Source: Elusimicrobiota bacterium
GTDB taxonomy: Bacteria > Elusimicrobiota > UBA8919
Assembly: GCA_016928195.1 (NCBI GenBank)
Contig: JAFGLF010000044.1
Coordinates: 1 to 64,000 of the forward strand
Direction: 5' to 3'
Length of the DNA: 64,000 nucleotides
Below, in pieces: positions 17,773 to 26,096 of the stretch. The notes under the pieces were generated by a model, which had not been told where the DNA came from, searched no databases, and saw nothing but the letters and a program-made list of their open reading frames with translations. Each line of letters begins with the position of its first letter. The first letter of the stretch is position 1. The position numbers were made by a program, and so were the translations under genes.

Positions 17773-18678
17773 ATGAGAGCAGTAAATTTCGGAGTAATTC
17801 CTAATATTTCCAGAACCTTCAGCAAAGATGTTTCTCTGGACATGTTCCGCAGAATGTGTCTTGCAAAATATTTTGACCTTGGACTGGTTGAAGCGGTCAA
17901 GGGAGATTTAACCCGCTATCTTGTATATCTTTCACTGGGACAGGAGGCAACCGCTGCTGCTATTTCAAAAGCAGTGCCGGAATATATGTTATTTACACAG
18001 CATAGATGCCATGCTACATACCTGGCTTTCGGAGGAGATCCTGCAAAACTCAGAGATGAATTACTCGGATTATCCACCGGAACAAGCGGAGGCAGGGCAG
18101 GTTCAAACTGTATCCAATGCCATGGAGGTAAAATTACAATGTTCGGTCATCACGGCTTAATCGGAGAAAACGTTCCTCTGGGTGTAGGTGCAGCTTTCGG
18201 CAGCAGAAAACCGACTATCTGCTTTTTCGGTGACGGTGCAGCAGAAGAGGATTATGTATTTGTTGCTATGGGATTTGCAGTCACACATAAACTTCCGGTA
18301 CTGTTTGTATGTGAAGACAATGACCTGTCAATTCTTACTCCGACCAAAGTACGCAGGTCGTGGAGCATGACTAAAGTAGCAAATGCTCTTGGTATGCCGG
18401 CTATGGATATTGCAGATGACCCGTGGACGATTTTTAAGAAAATCCAGAAATTAAAATGTAACCTTCCTGCATTTATAAATATTTATGCCTGCAGGGCAAA
18501 CTGGCATGTGGGCGTAGGCACCGACGGGCCTCCCGAATGGGACAGGTTCAAAATGGTAAAAAACGAACTGAAAAAATTAGGACTTGAAAAACAGATTATA
18601 CAAATAGAAAAAAAGATTCAGGATGAAATGGAAAAATTATGGGACAAAAAACGGTTGCAGAAACTATTAAAGAAATAA
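17773..18678 (+). CDS. Thiamine-diphosphate dehydrogenase E1 alpha subunit-like, copy 2
   Basis: The 301-residue second alpha subunit is clearly diverged from the first. It keeps LSLGQEATAAAI, TQHRCHATYLAFGGD, GGRAGS and the ThDP motif GDGAAEED (153-160) ending with EDN, and adds cysteines (SNCIQCHGG) near the active-site channel. It overlaps the second beta gene by 40 bases, so the pair is translated together. Two E1 pairs side by side suggests two different donors or acceptors rather than dosage. Confidence 0.77.
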   Translation: MRAVNFGVIPNISRTFSKDVSLDMFRRMCLAKYFDLGLVEAVKGDLTRYLVYLSLGQEATAAAISKAVPEYMLFTQHRCHATYLAFGGDPAKLRDELLGLSTGTSGGRAGSNCIQCHGGKITMFGHHGLIGENVPLGVGAAFGSRKPTICFFGDGAAEEDYVFVAMGFAVTHKLPVLFVCEDNDLSILTPTKVRRSWSMTKVANALGMPAMDIADDPWTIFKKIQKLKCNLPAFINIYACRANWHVGVGTDGPPEWDRFKMVKNELKKLGLEKQIIQIEKKIQDEMEKLWDKKRLQKLLKK

Positions 18679-19550
18679 CCAGAAGGCATCTGACAAAAAA
18701 TAACGGTCTGCTTCTTGGAGAATGTATAAGTGCGGTTGGATGGGTCAATAATACCGTGCCTAAATGTAGGGGCATAGTGGAACTTCCTATGACGGATGTT
18801 GCGGGCGCAGGAATAGCAGTAGGTACCGCACTGGTGGGTAGAAGACCGATATTCGTAGTCAGATTCCAGGATTTTCTTATTTTAAACGGAAGTCCTCTGA
18901 TATTTTTTGCAGCAAAAACCAAAGAACTGCACGGCAATTGCGCACCTGTTTTTATAAGGGCAATAGCAGCGGAAAAATACGGACCGGTACATTCAGGGGT
19001 CCTTCACAGCATATTTATGCACTTTCCGGGTTTCCGCGTATGTTCCCCTATGACACCCGGAGAATACAGGGAAGCATGGAACGACTTTATGGCTAATGAT
19101 ATTCCTATGTTCTGCAGTGAACACCGTACAAGTTACTTAAATAAAAAAGAACTAAAGGATACATTTAATAAAGATGCGGATATAACAATATATGCCGTCT
19201 CTGCAACACGTTTTGAAGTCGGCAAAGCTGCCAAAATGCTCGAGAAAGACGGTATAAAATGCAATGTTGTCCATATTATGTGGCTGAAACCGTTTAAAAA
19301 TAAAAACCGTTTAATAAAACCTTTAAAACAGACCAAACTCGGAATGGTAGTTGATGCAGGACATGAAATAGCAGGTGCTTCCCAGTATATTGCTTATGAA
19401 CTGAACCAGGCAACAGGATACAGGGTAAAGGCCGTAGGGCTATACGATAAAACCAAGTGTTTACGTCCTCCGCTTCAGAATCCCACTCCTGATGCAGAAA
19501 GAATATATAAAGAAGCTAAAACCCTTATTAACAAATCCGGCAGTAAATAG
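18639..19550 (+). CDS. Thiamine-diphosphate dehydrogenase E1 beta subunit-like, copy 2, divergent active site
   Basis: The 303-residue protein retains the beta-subunit layout (GIVELPMTDVAGAGIAVGTALVG, AEKYGPVHSG with His118, and a transketolase-C-like half). The ThDP-activating glutamate of the family (PITE/PLSE in relatives, Glu62 in the upstream copy) aligns with Asp53 in PMTD. Asp may still serve but is unusual. It is the likely partner of the alpha subunit starting at 17773. Predicted ThDP-dependent carboligation or decarboxylation on a sugar-related substrate. Confidence 0.72.
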   Translation: MGQKTVAETIKEITRRHLTKNNGLLLGECISAVGWVNNTVPKCRGIVELPMTDVAGAGIAVGTALVGRRPIFVVRFQDFLILNGSPLIFFAAKTKELHGNCAPVFIRAIAAEKYGPVHSGVLHSIFMHFPGFRVCSPMTPGEYREAWNDFMANDIPMFCSEHRTSYLNKKELKDTFNKDADITIYAVSATRFEVGKAAKMLEKDGIKCNVVHIMWLKPFKNKNRLIKPLKQTKLGMVVDAGHEIAGASQYIAYELNQATGYRVKAVGLYDKTKCLRPPLQNPTPDAERIYKEAKTLINKSGSK

Positions 19551-19558
19551 GGGGGTAT

Positions 19559-20050
19559 ATGATAAGTATGGAAGAAAGGGCAAAGTTTCTGAAAAGTGTT
19601 AAAATTTTTCAAGGAATGAACGACGACGAAATTTCAAAAATTTCAAATCTCCTGAATGAGGAAAATTTTATTGCAGACAGGGTTGTCTTTAAAGAAAACG
19701 ATGCCGGGACAAAATGGTATTTCGTAAAATCCGGAACGGTAAAAATTACTAAAAAATCAGAAAAAACAGGAAAAGAGGAACCGCTTGCAATTATAAAAAA
19801 AGAGGAATTTTTCGGAGAGATGGCGCTTCTGGATGACAAACCGCGCTGTGCAACTGCAACAGCAAAAGAAAATTCCGTTCTTCTTTCCTTTAGAAAACAG
19901 GATTTCAAAAAAATAATAGAAGAAAACCCGGCGCTTACATTAAAAATTTATAAAATATTTATACCACAGCTCTGCAAGAAACTCCGTGAAACAGACAAAC
20001 ATATGGTGGATTCGTTTTTTACACCATCACCGCTTGATGCGGGATTTTAA
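19559..20050 (+). CDS. Cyclic-nucleotide-binding-domain protein without DNA-binding domain
   Basis: The 163-residue protein is one CRP-type beta-roll: VKIFQGMNDDEISKI, VFKENDAGTKWYFVKSGTVKI, and the phosphate-binding cassette FFGEMALLDDKPRCATA with its conserved Glu and Arg. Only ~35 residues follow, with no helix-turn-helix, so it is not a CRP-type transcription factor. It may sense a cyclic nucleotide and act on a neighbouring enzyme. ATG 19559 lies nine bases after the E1 beta stop with aGGGGGG as ribosome-binding site. Confidence 0.85.
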   Translation: MISMEERAKFLKSVKIFQGMNDDEISKISNLLNEENFIADRVVFKENDAGTKWYFVKSGTVKITKKSEKTGKEEPLAIIKKEEFFGEMALLDDKPRCATATAKENSVLLSFRKQDFKKIIEENPALTLKIYKIFIPQLCKKLRETDKHMVDSFFTPSPLDAGF

Positions 20051-20065
20051 ACGGGAGGATAAGTT

Positions 20066-20572
20066 ATGAAAAGAGCAGTAATAATTACAGGACCGAATTT
20101 TCAGGACGAGGAATATATATATCCTTATTACCGTCTTCAGGAAGCCGGATTTAAGGTGGATGTGGCAGTCAAAGATAAAGCATCCATAAAAGGAAAATAC
20201 GGTGTGCCTGCCAAAGTAACAATGGATACAAAAGATCTTAAGGAACAGGATTATGACCTGGTTGTTTTACCCGGCGGACATGAAGCACCTGACAGGGTCA
20301 GACAGATTAAAGAAGTACTGGACTTTGTCAAAGCCATGTATGATAAAGGAAAAATCGTTTCCACTATCTGCCACGGCCCGTGGATATTAATATCTGCAGG
20401 AATAGCAAAAGGTAAAAAGATATCGGGTTATATAGGAATAAAAGACGACATAATAAATGCAGGGGCAGAATATATGGATGCACCCGTTGTTGTAGACGGA
20501 AATATAATTTCGTCACCGCACTATAAAAATAACGGTGACTGGATGCGGGAAACCCTGAAGAAATTCAAGTAA
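20066..20572 (+). CDS. DJ-1/PfpI-family protein
   Basis: The 168-residue protein has the class I glutamine amidotransferase-like fold with the nucleophile elbow ICHGPW (Cys102, His103) and VVLPGGHEAPD. The family includes PfpI/YraA-type proteins with reported protease, deglycase or glyoxalase III activity; the sequence does not decide which. Its Shine-Dalgarno (gggagg) is 10 bases upstream. The last gene of region C, it is followed by repeats, and a detoxification role for reactive carbonyls from the keto-sugar or ThDP chemistry is a possibility only. Confidence 0.85.
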   Translation: MKRAVIITGPNFQDEEYIYPYYRLQEAGFKVDVAVKDKASIKGKYGVPAKVTMDTKDLKEQDYDLVVLPGGHEAPDRVRQIKEVLDFVKAMYDKGKIVSTICHGPWILISAGIAKGKKISGYIGIKDDIINAGAEYMDAPVVVDGNIISSPHYKNNGDWMRETLKKFK

Positions 20573-20604
20573 GGCTGATTACGCAGATTAAAAGGCAGAT
20601 TACA

Positions 20605-20640
20605 CCCGCCTCGACTCGCTCGCTCGTCGGGCGAGGCGGG
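20605..20640. repeat. GC-rich hairpin in the gap after the DJ-1 gene
   Basis: Arms cccgcctcg and cgaggcggg enclose an 18-base loop rich in cgct. Preceded by a gattacgcagatt-type unit (20573-20604) and followed by MITE copy 2. No T-run, so not a standard terminator. Confidence 0.65.
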
Positions 20641-20651
20641 CAGATAATGTC

Positions 20652-20811
20652 ATTGAAAAATCAATTTTCGAACGATATAGATGTTTTTAGCCGAAGAAAT
20701 CGTTAAGAAATTGGTACTGTTTGACCCCGCCATCGGCGGGGGAGTTTAGCAGTTTTAGATTTCAGAGGCGTTAAGAAAACATCGTCTAGTGAGAAAACTT
20801 GATTTTTCAAT
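20652..20811 (+). mobile_element. MITE-like element, copy 2 (~160 bp)
   Basis: Nearly identical to copy 1 over its whole length except at the central hairpin, which here is ccccgcc atc ggcgggg (20725-20741) instead of ccccgac tt gtcgggg. TTGAAA (20653-20658) and TATAGA (20676-20681) at 17-base spacing are kept. It ends 17 bases before the GTG start of the fucose-synthase/cupin fusion, again just before its Shine-Dalgarno. Confidence 0.75.
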
Positions 20812-20828
20812 AAACATGGAGGGGTGGG

Positions 20829-22568
20829 GTGAACAAGACCGATAAAATATACGTTGCAGGGCATAAAGGGCTTATAGGCTCTGCCATTCTTCGCAGGCTA
20901 CAAAAGGATGGTTATAAAAACATTATAACAAAGGAGCATTCCGAACTGGATTTATGCAATCAGTCCAGGGTAAATGCCTTTTTTGAAAAAGAAAAACCGG
21001 ATTATGTTTTTATGGCAGCAGGAAAAGTCGGCGGGGTCTTTGCAAACAATACCTACAGAGCCGATTTTATATACGAAAACCTGATGGTACAGAATAATAT
21101 CATTCACAGTTCTTTTTTGAATGAAGTAAAGAAACTCCTCTTTCTTGGCTCGGCTGATGTTTACCCTAAGAACTACCAGAAATCGGCAAAAGAAGAATTC
21201 CTGCTTACAGGCCCCCTGGAGCCCACCTGTGAACCGTTTGCTCTGGCCAAAATCGCAGGAATTAAAATGTGCGAGTCATACAGCAGGCAATACGGTACGG
21301 ATTTTATTTCCGTTATAGCTCCAAATGTTTACGGCACGCACCAGCATTACGATATGCTGAATGCACAGGTTATACCTTCTTTAATTAAAAAATTTCACGA
21401 AGCAAAAATATCAAAATCCAAAAAAGTCATATTATGGGGTTCCGGAAAACCGGTAAGGGATTTTCTGTTTGTAGATGATTTTGTCGATGCATGTATTTTC
21501 CTGATGCAGGAATATTCCGGAACAGATTTTTTCAATGTAGGCACCGGAAGGGAATATACAATTCTTGAACTTGCCGAAACCATAAAAAAAGCGGTGGGCT
21601 ATAAGGGTAAAATCGTTTTTGACAAGACCAAACCCGACGGTGTGGCAAGAAAATTATTAAATACATCAAAGATACAGGGTTTGGGATGGAAAGCAAAAAC
21701 CAGCTTGCTCGACGGGATTAAAATCGCTTATAATTCCTTTTTAAATGAACTGGAAAACAGAGAGGTAAGAACTTCAAAAATATGCAATATAGAAGTATGT
21801 AAAAAAGATACCAATGCCTTGAATAAAATAAAAAAACTGCACAAAACTATTACCACCCAAACTCAACCCATTTCCTATAAAGACAAAGTGGTTATAAAAC
21901 CATGGGGACATGAGTTTTTGGTATTTAAAAATTCCGAGGTTGCAGTCTGGCTTTTATATTTAAAAAAAGGAAATGCTACCTCAATGCACTGCCATCCCGG
22001 CAAAAAGACATCTTTGATTATACTCTCGGGAAAAGCCATGAGCAAAACCTTTTCAGCCACCAATTATCTTAAAGGCGGGGATGCGGTAATAATCGAAAAA
22101 TGTGTATTTCATTTCACAAAGGCATTATCTGATGATGGACTGTTCTTATTTGAAATAGAAACACCTCCTATGAAGACCGACCTTGTGAGATTAGAGGATA
22201 AGTACGGCAGGGAATCTTCAGGATATGAAGGATTATCGGAAATGCAGGTTCCGGATAAAATTCTAAAAAAAGGTGATTACTGTTATTTTGAAGAAACAAA
22301 CAAACGTTTTACCTATAATTATGAAATGTTGGGAAAATATGAATGTTCCTTTGATATTTTTATGGATAACAGTGAATTTCAAAGAGATTTTAAAATCATA
22401 AAAAATAGTCTCTATACCATGTGCAGAGGCAGTTTACTGGACGAGAAAGGCAAAATAGTACTGGCTACAGGCGATACCAGAAAGTCCGATACACTGGAAA
22501 ATATTAAAAAATTGAAAATCAAAGAAAAAACTGTGTTATTAAGGACAAGTACAAAGGATAAACTGTAA
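20829..22568 (+). CDS. GDP-L-fucose synthase-like SDR fused to a cupin domain
   Basis: GTG 20829 follows ggaggggtggg. Residues 1-~315 align with GDP-L-fucose synthase (AGHKGLIGSAI, FMAAGKVGGVFANN, EPTCEPFALAKIAGIKMCESY). Of the E. coli catalytic residues, Ser107 and Lys140 are kept (Ser108, Lys141) but Tyr136 is Phe137, Cys109 is Asp110 and His179 is Gln180. The canonical epimerase/reductase activity is therefore doubtful. Residues ~350-450 form a cupin (PWGHEFLVF, SMHCHPGKKTSLIILSGKA) like mannose-6-phosphate isomerase-type cupins; ~100 more residues are unassigned. The two-domain architecture suggests a repurposed nucleotide-sugar enzyme with a tethered isomerase or binding domain. Confidence 0.8.
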   Translation: MNKTDKIYVAGHKGLIGSAILRRLQKDGYKNIITKEHSELDLCNQSRVNAFFEKEKPDYVFMAAGKVGGVFANNTYRADFIYENLMVQNNIIHSSFLNEVKKLLFLGSADVYPKNYQKSAKEEFLLTGPLEPTCEPFALAKIAGIKMCESYSRQYGTDFISVIAPNVYGTHQHYDMLNAQVIPSLIKKFHEAKISKSKKVILWGSGKPVRDFLFVDDFVDACIFLMQEYSGTDFFNVGTGREYTILELAETIKKAVGYKGKIVFDKTKPDGVARKLLNTSKIQGLGWKAKTSLLDGIKIAYNSFLNELENREVRTSKICNIEVCKKDTNALNKIKKLHKTITTQTQPISYKDKVVIKPWGHEFLVFKNSEVAVWLLYLKKGNATSMHCHPGKKTSLIILSGKAMSKTFSATNYLKGGDAVIIEKCVFHFTKALSDDGLFLFEIETPPMKTDLVRLEDKYGRESSGYEGLSEMQVPDKILKKGDYCYFEETNKRFTYNYEMLGKYECSFDIFMDNSEFQRDFKIIKNSLYTMCRGSLLDEKGKIVLATGDTRKSDTLENIKKLKIKEKTVLLRTSTKDKL

Positions 22569-22572
22569 TCCA

Positions 22573-22658
22573 CGGGATTATCCCGATGGCATGATTAAAT
22601 CTCAAGGAGATTTAATCAATCGGCCCTTCGGGCAGTCCTCCGATGAATATCGAAGGAC
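22573..22658. repeat. Three consecutive hairpins in the leader of the HAD gene
   Basis: cggga tta tcccg (22573-22585); a 12-bp stem tgattaaatctc / gagatttaatca with loop aag (22592-22618); and gtcctccgat / atcgaaggac with one mismatch (22635-22658). They fill the 100-base gap before ATG 22669 and argue against the upstream ATG at 22591 being the start. Confidence 0.75.
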
Positions 22659-22668
22659 CAGGATAATA

Positions 22669-23316
22669 ATGGTTTCCAGGAAAAAAAAATTTACTGCTGT
22701 ACTCTTTGATTTTGACGGAGTAATAGGGAAAACCATGGGGAATAATTACAGGTCCTGGAAATATGCATTTTCTAAATATGATATAAATATTGATAAAAAG
22801 GAATATTTTCTACTTGAAGGTATGACCATAAAAAAAATTGCAGAACATTTTTTGAGGAAAAATTCGAAAAATATAAAAGCAGCGGATGTAATAGCAAAGG
22901 TAAAGGATAGGCATTATATAAAAAACAGATCGTTTTCCATGTATAGCGGTGTCAAAAATCTGCTTTCATATTTAAGGAATAAAGGATACATACTGGGTAT
23001 GGTATCAGGGGGAACTTATAAAAGGATTCTGAAATCACTAAAAAGCAGATTCTTAAAAAAGTATTTTGATGTTGTTATAACCGGGGACGATGTAGCCGGA
23101 TGCAAACCGAACCCTGAACCATATTTAACTGCTGCAAAAAAACTTTCGGTCAGGCCCTCGTATTGTGTAGCAGTGGAAAACGCACCGCTTGGTATAAAAT
23201 CTGCCAAACGGGCAGGGATGTACTGTATTGCGGTTTCATCCACACTTAACAAAAAATATCTGTCGAAAGCTGACAAAATAATTAATAGAATCAGCGAACT
23301 TTCAAAAATATTATGA
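22669..23316 (+). CDS. HAD-superfamily sugar phosphatase/phosphomutase-like hydrolase
   Basis: ATG 22669 is preferred over ATG 22591 because the extra 26 codons are made of palindromic repeat. The ~215-residue protein has HAD motif I FDFDGVIGKT, motif II VSGGTYKR, the lysine in CKPNPEPY and motif IV VENAPLGIKSAKRAG (Glu-Asn where VEDAPxG is usual). It resembles beta-phosphoglucomutase/CbbY-type HAD enzymes, so a sugar-phosphate phosphatase or mutase is likely. The stop overlaps the next SDR. Confidence 0.82.
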   Translation: MVSRKKKFTAVLFDFDGVIGKTMGNNYRSWKYAFSKYDINIDKKEYFLLEGMTIKKIAEHFLRKNSKNIKAADVIAKVKDRHYIKNRSFSMYSGVKNLLSYLRNKGYILGMVSGGTYKRILKSLKSRFLKKYFDVVITGDDVAGCKPNPEPYLTAAKKLSVRPSYCVAVENAPLGIKSAKRAGMYCIAVSSTLNKKYLSKADKIINRISELSKIL

Positions 23317-24299
23317 AACCTAAATACCTGGATAACAAATTAGTTTTTCTGGCGGGTGCAACCGGTTCCGTAGGTTCGGCTATTATGGAATACCTGCTCA
23401 AGAACTACCCAACGGTAAAAATACGGGCATCCTGCAGGCAGACAGAACCATTTATTAAACATGCCAGAGTGGAATATGTCAGAGGTGACCTGCGTCTGCG
23501 CGAGGACTGCAGGAGAATAGTAAAAGGTTGTGATTGTGCAATAATGGCAGCATCACATTCAGGCGGCTCCAAAATTATGACATCTGAACCATGGAAATTC
23601 ATAAATGACAATATATTTATGAATACACAAATGCTTGAATCCTTTTATTTTGAAAATGTCAAACGTGTAATTTACATAGGGACAGCTACGGTTTACCAGA
23701 GTTTCGAAGGATACATAAAAGAAGATGAACTGGATATGAATAAAGACCCTCATTCCGCATATCTCGGAGTTGCATGGATATCAAGATTCATAGAAAAATT
23801 ATGCCGGTTCTGGAACGAAAAGGCCGGGATGGAGACCATCTGTGTCCGTGCATCGAATATCTTCGGTCCTTATGCAAGTTTTAACCCTTCAACATCCTAT
23901 TTTGTTCCTGCTATTATCCGCAAAGCATCGGACAAAATGGACCCATTTGAGGTCTGGGGAAGCCCTGATGTCACAAGGGATGTTCTGTATTCCGAGGATT
24001 TTGCCAGGGCTATTATCATGCTTCTGGATAATGACAAAATAAAGTTTGATGCTTTCAATATAGGTTCCGGCATAAAAACCACGGTCGGTGATGTCGTAAC
24101 ATGGTCGCTTGAACATGCCAGACACAAACCGTCAAAAATCAATTACGACCTGAGTAAACCGACTACGATTAAATTCAGGGCACTTGATATTTCAAAAATA
24201 AAAAAAATTTTAAACTGGCAGCCGGAATATACCATATCACAGGGCATAAAGAAAACCGTTGATTGGTGGATGGAGAATAAATCGAGTTGGAGTAAATAA
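23313..24299 (+). CDS. Extended SDR, nucleotide-sugar epimerase/dehydratase paralogue 1
   Basis: The 328-residue protein has the Rossmann motif AGATGSVGSAI and the extended SDR layout (ASNIFGPYASFNPS, SPDVTRDVLYSEDFARAI, AFNIGSG). The catalytic tyrosine region reads AYLGVAWISRFIEKLC; in the next gene the same place is YFGAAWTKVYNEKMC, so the lysine of the tandem paralogue is Ser here. Either an adjacent residue substitutes or activity is altered. It overlaps the HAD gene by four bases. Substrate unknown. Confidence 0.8.
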   Translation: MKPKYLDNKLVFLAGATGSVGSAIMEYLLKNYPTVKIRASCRQTEPFIKHARVEYVRGDLRLREDCRRIVKGCDCAIMAASHSGGSKIMTSEPWKFINDNIFMNTQMLESFYFENVKRVIYIGTATVYQSFEGYIKEDELDMNKDPHSAYLGVAWISRFIEKLCRFWNEKAGMETICVRASNIFGPYASFNPSTSYFVPAIIRKASDKMDPFEVWGSPDVTRDVLYSEDFARAIIMLLDNDKIKFDAFNIGSGIKTTVGDVVTWSLEHARHKPSKINYDLSKPTTIKFRALDISKIKKILNWQPEYTISQGIKKTVDWWMENKSSWSK

Positions 24300-24335
24300 A
24301 ATGATTGCAGATAGACACAAATCTGCGTTAAAAAC

Positions 24336-25295
24336 ATGAAAACAAAAGTTCTTATTTGCGGTGCCACGGGATTTATCGGAAGGAATACCGCCGAATTCTT
24401 TGCAGGTAAAGATAATTTCGAGGTTTACGGAACTTATTTAAAATCCAAGCCGTTAAATAATCCCAAAATTAAAATGGTCAAAGCCGACCTTACCGATAAA
24501 AATGATGTAAGCAGGGTAATAAACGGTATGGACATCATAATTCAGGCAGCGGCTACAACCTCGGGCGCCAAAGAGATTGTTACAAAACCATATATACATG
24601 TTACAGACAATGCTCTTATGAATGCTCTTATTTTCAGAACAGCATATGATTATAAGGTCTCTCATGTAGTATTTTTCAGCTGTACAAATATGTACCAGTC
24701 AAGTGATGTACCTATAAAAGAAACCGATTTTGACCTAAACAAAGAAATTTTCTCAAGTTATTTCGGCGCTGCATGGACAAAGGTCTATAACGAAAAAATG
24801 TGCGAATTTTATTCACGAATAGGGGATACAAAATATACTGTTATACGGCACTCCAATATATACGGTCCTTATGACAAATATGACCTTGAAAAATCCCATG
24901 TTTTCGGGGCAACCATAACAAAGGTTATGACCGCCAAAGAAGGGGGAAAAATCAGAGTATGGGGTTCCGGAGAAGAAGAAAGAGACCTTTTATATGTTTC
25001 TGACCTGGTAAACTTTATAGACCTTGCTGTTTCCAAACAAAAAAATAAATTTGAACTTTTGAATGCGGGATTGGGCAGTTCTATTTCCGTAAAAGAACTG
25101 GTTAAAAAAATTATAGCCCTATCCGGCAAAAATATCGATATAGAATACGACCTGTCAAAACCCAGTATTAAAACAAAATTATGTCTGGATACAACCAAAG
25201 CAAAAAAAACTTTTGGCTGGTCTCCTGAAGTCACGCTGGACGACGGAATAAGAAAGACCATAACATGGTACAAGAATCATTTTAATATAATATGA
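24336..25295 (+). CDS. Extended SDR, nucleotide-sugar epimerase/dehydratase paralogue 2
   Basis: The 319-residue tandem paralogue of the 23313 gene (shared blocks RHSNIYGPYDKYD, VWGSGEEERDLLYVSDL, EYDLSKPS). Rossmann motif CGATGFIGRNTA; tyrosine and lysine present in YFGAAWTK. The 36-base gap before it holds part of an aatctgcgtt-type repeat. The pair may act on successive intermediates of one sugar or form a heterodimer. Confidence 0.82.
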   Translation: MKTKVLICGATGFIGRNTAEFFAGKDNFEVYGTYLKSKPLNNPKIKMVKADLTDKNDVSRVINGMDIIIQAAATTSGAKEIVTKPYIHVTDNALMNALIFRTAYDYKVSHVVFFSCTNMYQSSDVPIKETDFDLNKEIFSSYFGAAWTKVYNEKMCEFYSRIGDTKYTVIRHSNIYGPYDKYDLEKSHVFGATITKVMTAKEGGKIRVWGSGEEERDLLYVSDLVNFIDLAVSKQKNKFELLNAGLGSSISVKELVKKIIALSGKNIDIEYDLSKPSIKTKLCLDTTKAKKTFGWSPEVTLDDGIRKTITWYKNHFNII

Positions 25296-25520
25296 CTGTT
25301 TAAAAAGTCCTAAACAGCCACTGATTACACAGATTTTATCATGCCAAAGGCAGATCCGCCTGTGGCGGAAAAGACGATTACGCAGATTTAGTGTCAGTCC
25401 GCCAGCTGGCGGATAATCTGTGTAATCCCTGCCTGCCGTCGGCGGGCAGGTTGCTGTTTAATCACCGTAATTCCGCCGCGGCGGATTGGGATTTTCAACA
25501 ATCTCACAACTTGAATACAT
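25296..25520. repeat. Repeat-filled gap with four palindromes
   Basis: Contains gattac/aatctgtgtaatc-type units and four strong palindromes: tccgcc tgt ggcgga (25355-25369), tccgccagctggcgga (25398-25413), an 11-bp stem cctgcctgccg / cggcgggcagg with one mismatch (25428-25450) and tccgccgcggcgga (25472-25485). No ORF, promoter or terminator stands out. Confidence 0.7.
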
Positions 25521-26096
25521 ATGAAAAAAAGCAGAACTTTATCAAAAAAATGGAAAATACTTAAAAACAGGGATATCCTTAACATTAAATCCCGGTTAAA
25601 AGTATCGGTTCAGCGCATAAAACTGCCCAACGGAAAGATTATAAATGATTATTACCGGCTGCATCTTCCGGAATCGGTAATAATAGTTGCACGCACACCG
25701 GATAAGAAAATTGTTATGTCCCGTCAGTATCTGCACGGGCTAAAAGGGGTCAGCATAATTCTGCCCGCAGGAATGAAGGAAAAGGGAGAAGATCCGCTTA
25801 AAGCGGCAAAACGGGAATTAGTGGAGGAAACAGGCTATACTTCCGATAAGTGGTATGTACTTAACAGTCTGCTTCCGCATAACAACTACGGCGCCGGGAA
25901 AGTCCATTTCTTTTTTGCGGACAATGCCAGACGTACCGCAAAACCGAAATCCGGAGACCTGGAAAAAATGGAAATTATTTTACTTGACGAACCGTCAATA
26001 ATAGATGCTATAAACAAAGGGAAAATAGTTTCGGCAGGCAGTATCGCCTCGCTGGCACTTACTAAAGCATTTTTATATAAAAAGGGAGATTGTTAA
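25521..26096 (+). CDS. Nudix hydrolase, ADP-ribose/nucleotide-sugar pyrophosphatase-like
   Basis: The 191-residue protein has a complete Nudix box, G-x5-E-x7-RELVEETGY, at residues ~84-106, after a strand pattern like NudF (VSIILPAGMKEKG). Such enzymes split NDP-sugars or ADP-ribose. It may control nucleotide-sugar levels or be a housekeeping gene embedded in the locus. ATG 25521 follows a repeat-rich gap without a strong Shine-Dalgarno. Confidence 0.85.
   Translation: MKKSRTLSKKWKILKNRDILNIKSRLKVSVQRIKLPNGKIINDYYRLHLPESVIIVARTPDKKIVMSRQYLHGLKGVSIILPAGMKEKGEDPLKAAKRELVEETGYTSDKWYVLNSLLPHNNYGAGKVHFFFADNARRTAKPKSGDLEKMEIILLDEPSIIDAINKGKIVSAGSIASLALTKAFLYKKGDC

Noticed and set aside
15753-19550. 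Pyruvate or branched-chain dehydrogenase complex
   Set aside because: No lipoyl acyltransferase (E2) or dihydrolipoamide dehydrogenase (E3) gene, and two pairs are embedded in sugar genes.
22591-22668. N-terminal extension of the HAD protein
   Set aside because: The extra 26 codons are entirely hairpin repeats; ATG 22669 gives a normal HAD N-terminus.
25296-25520. CRISPR array
   Set aside because: Repeats are palindromes of different sequence with irregular spacing, and no cas genes are present in the window.
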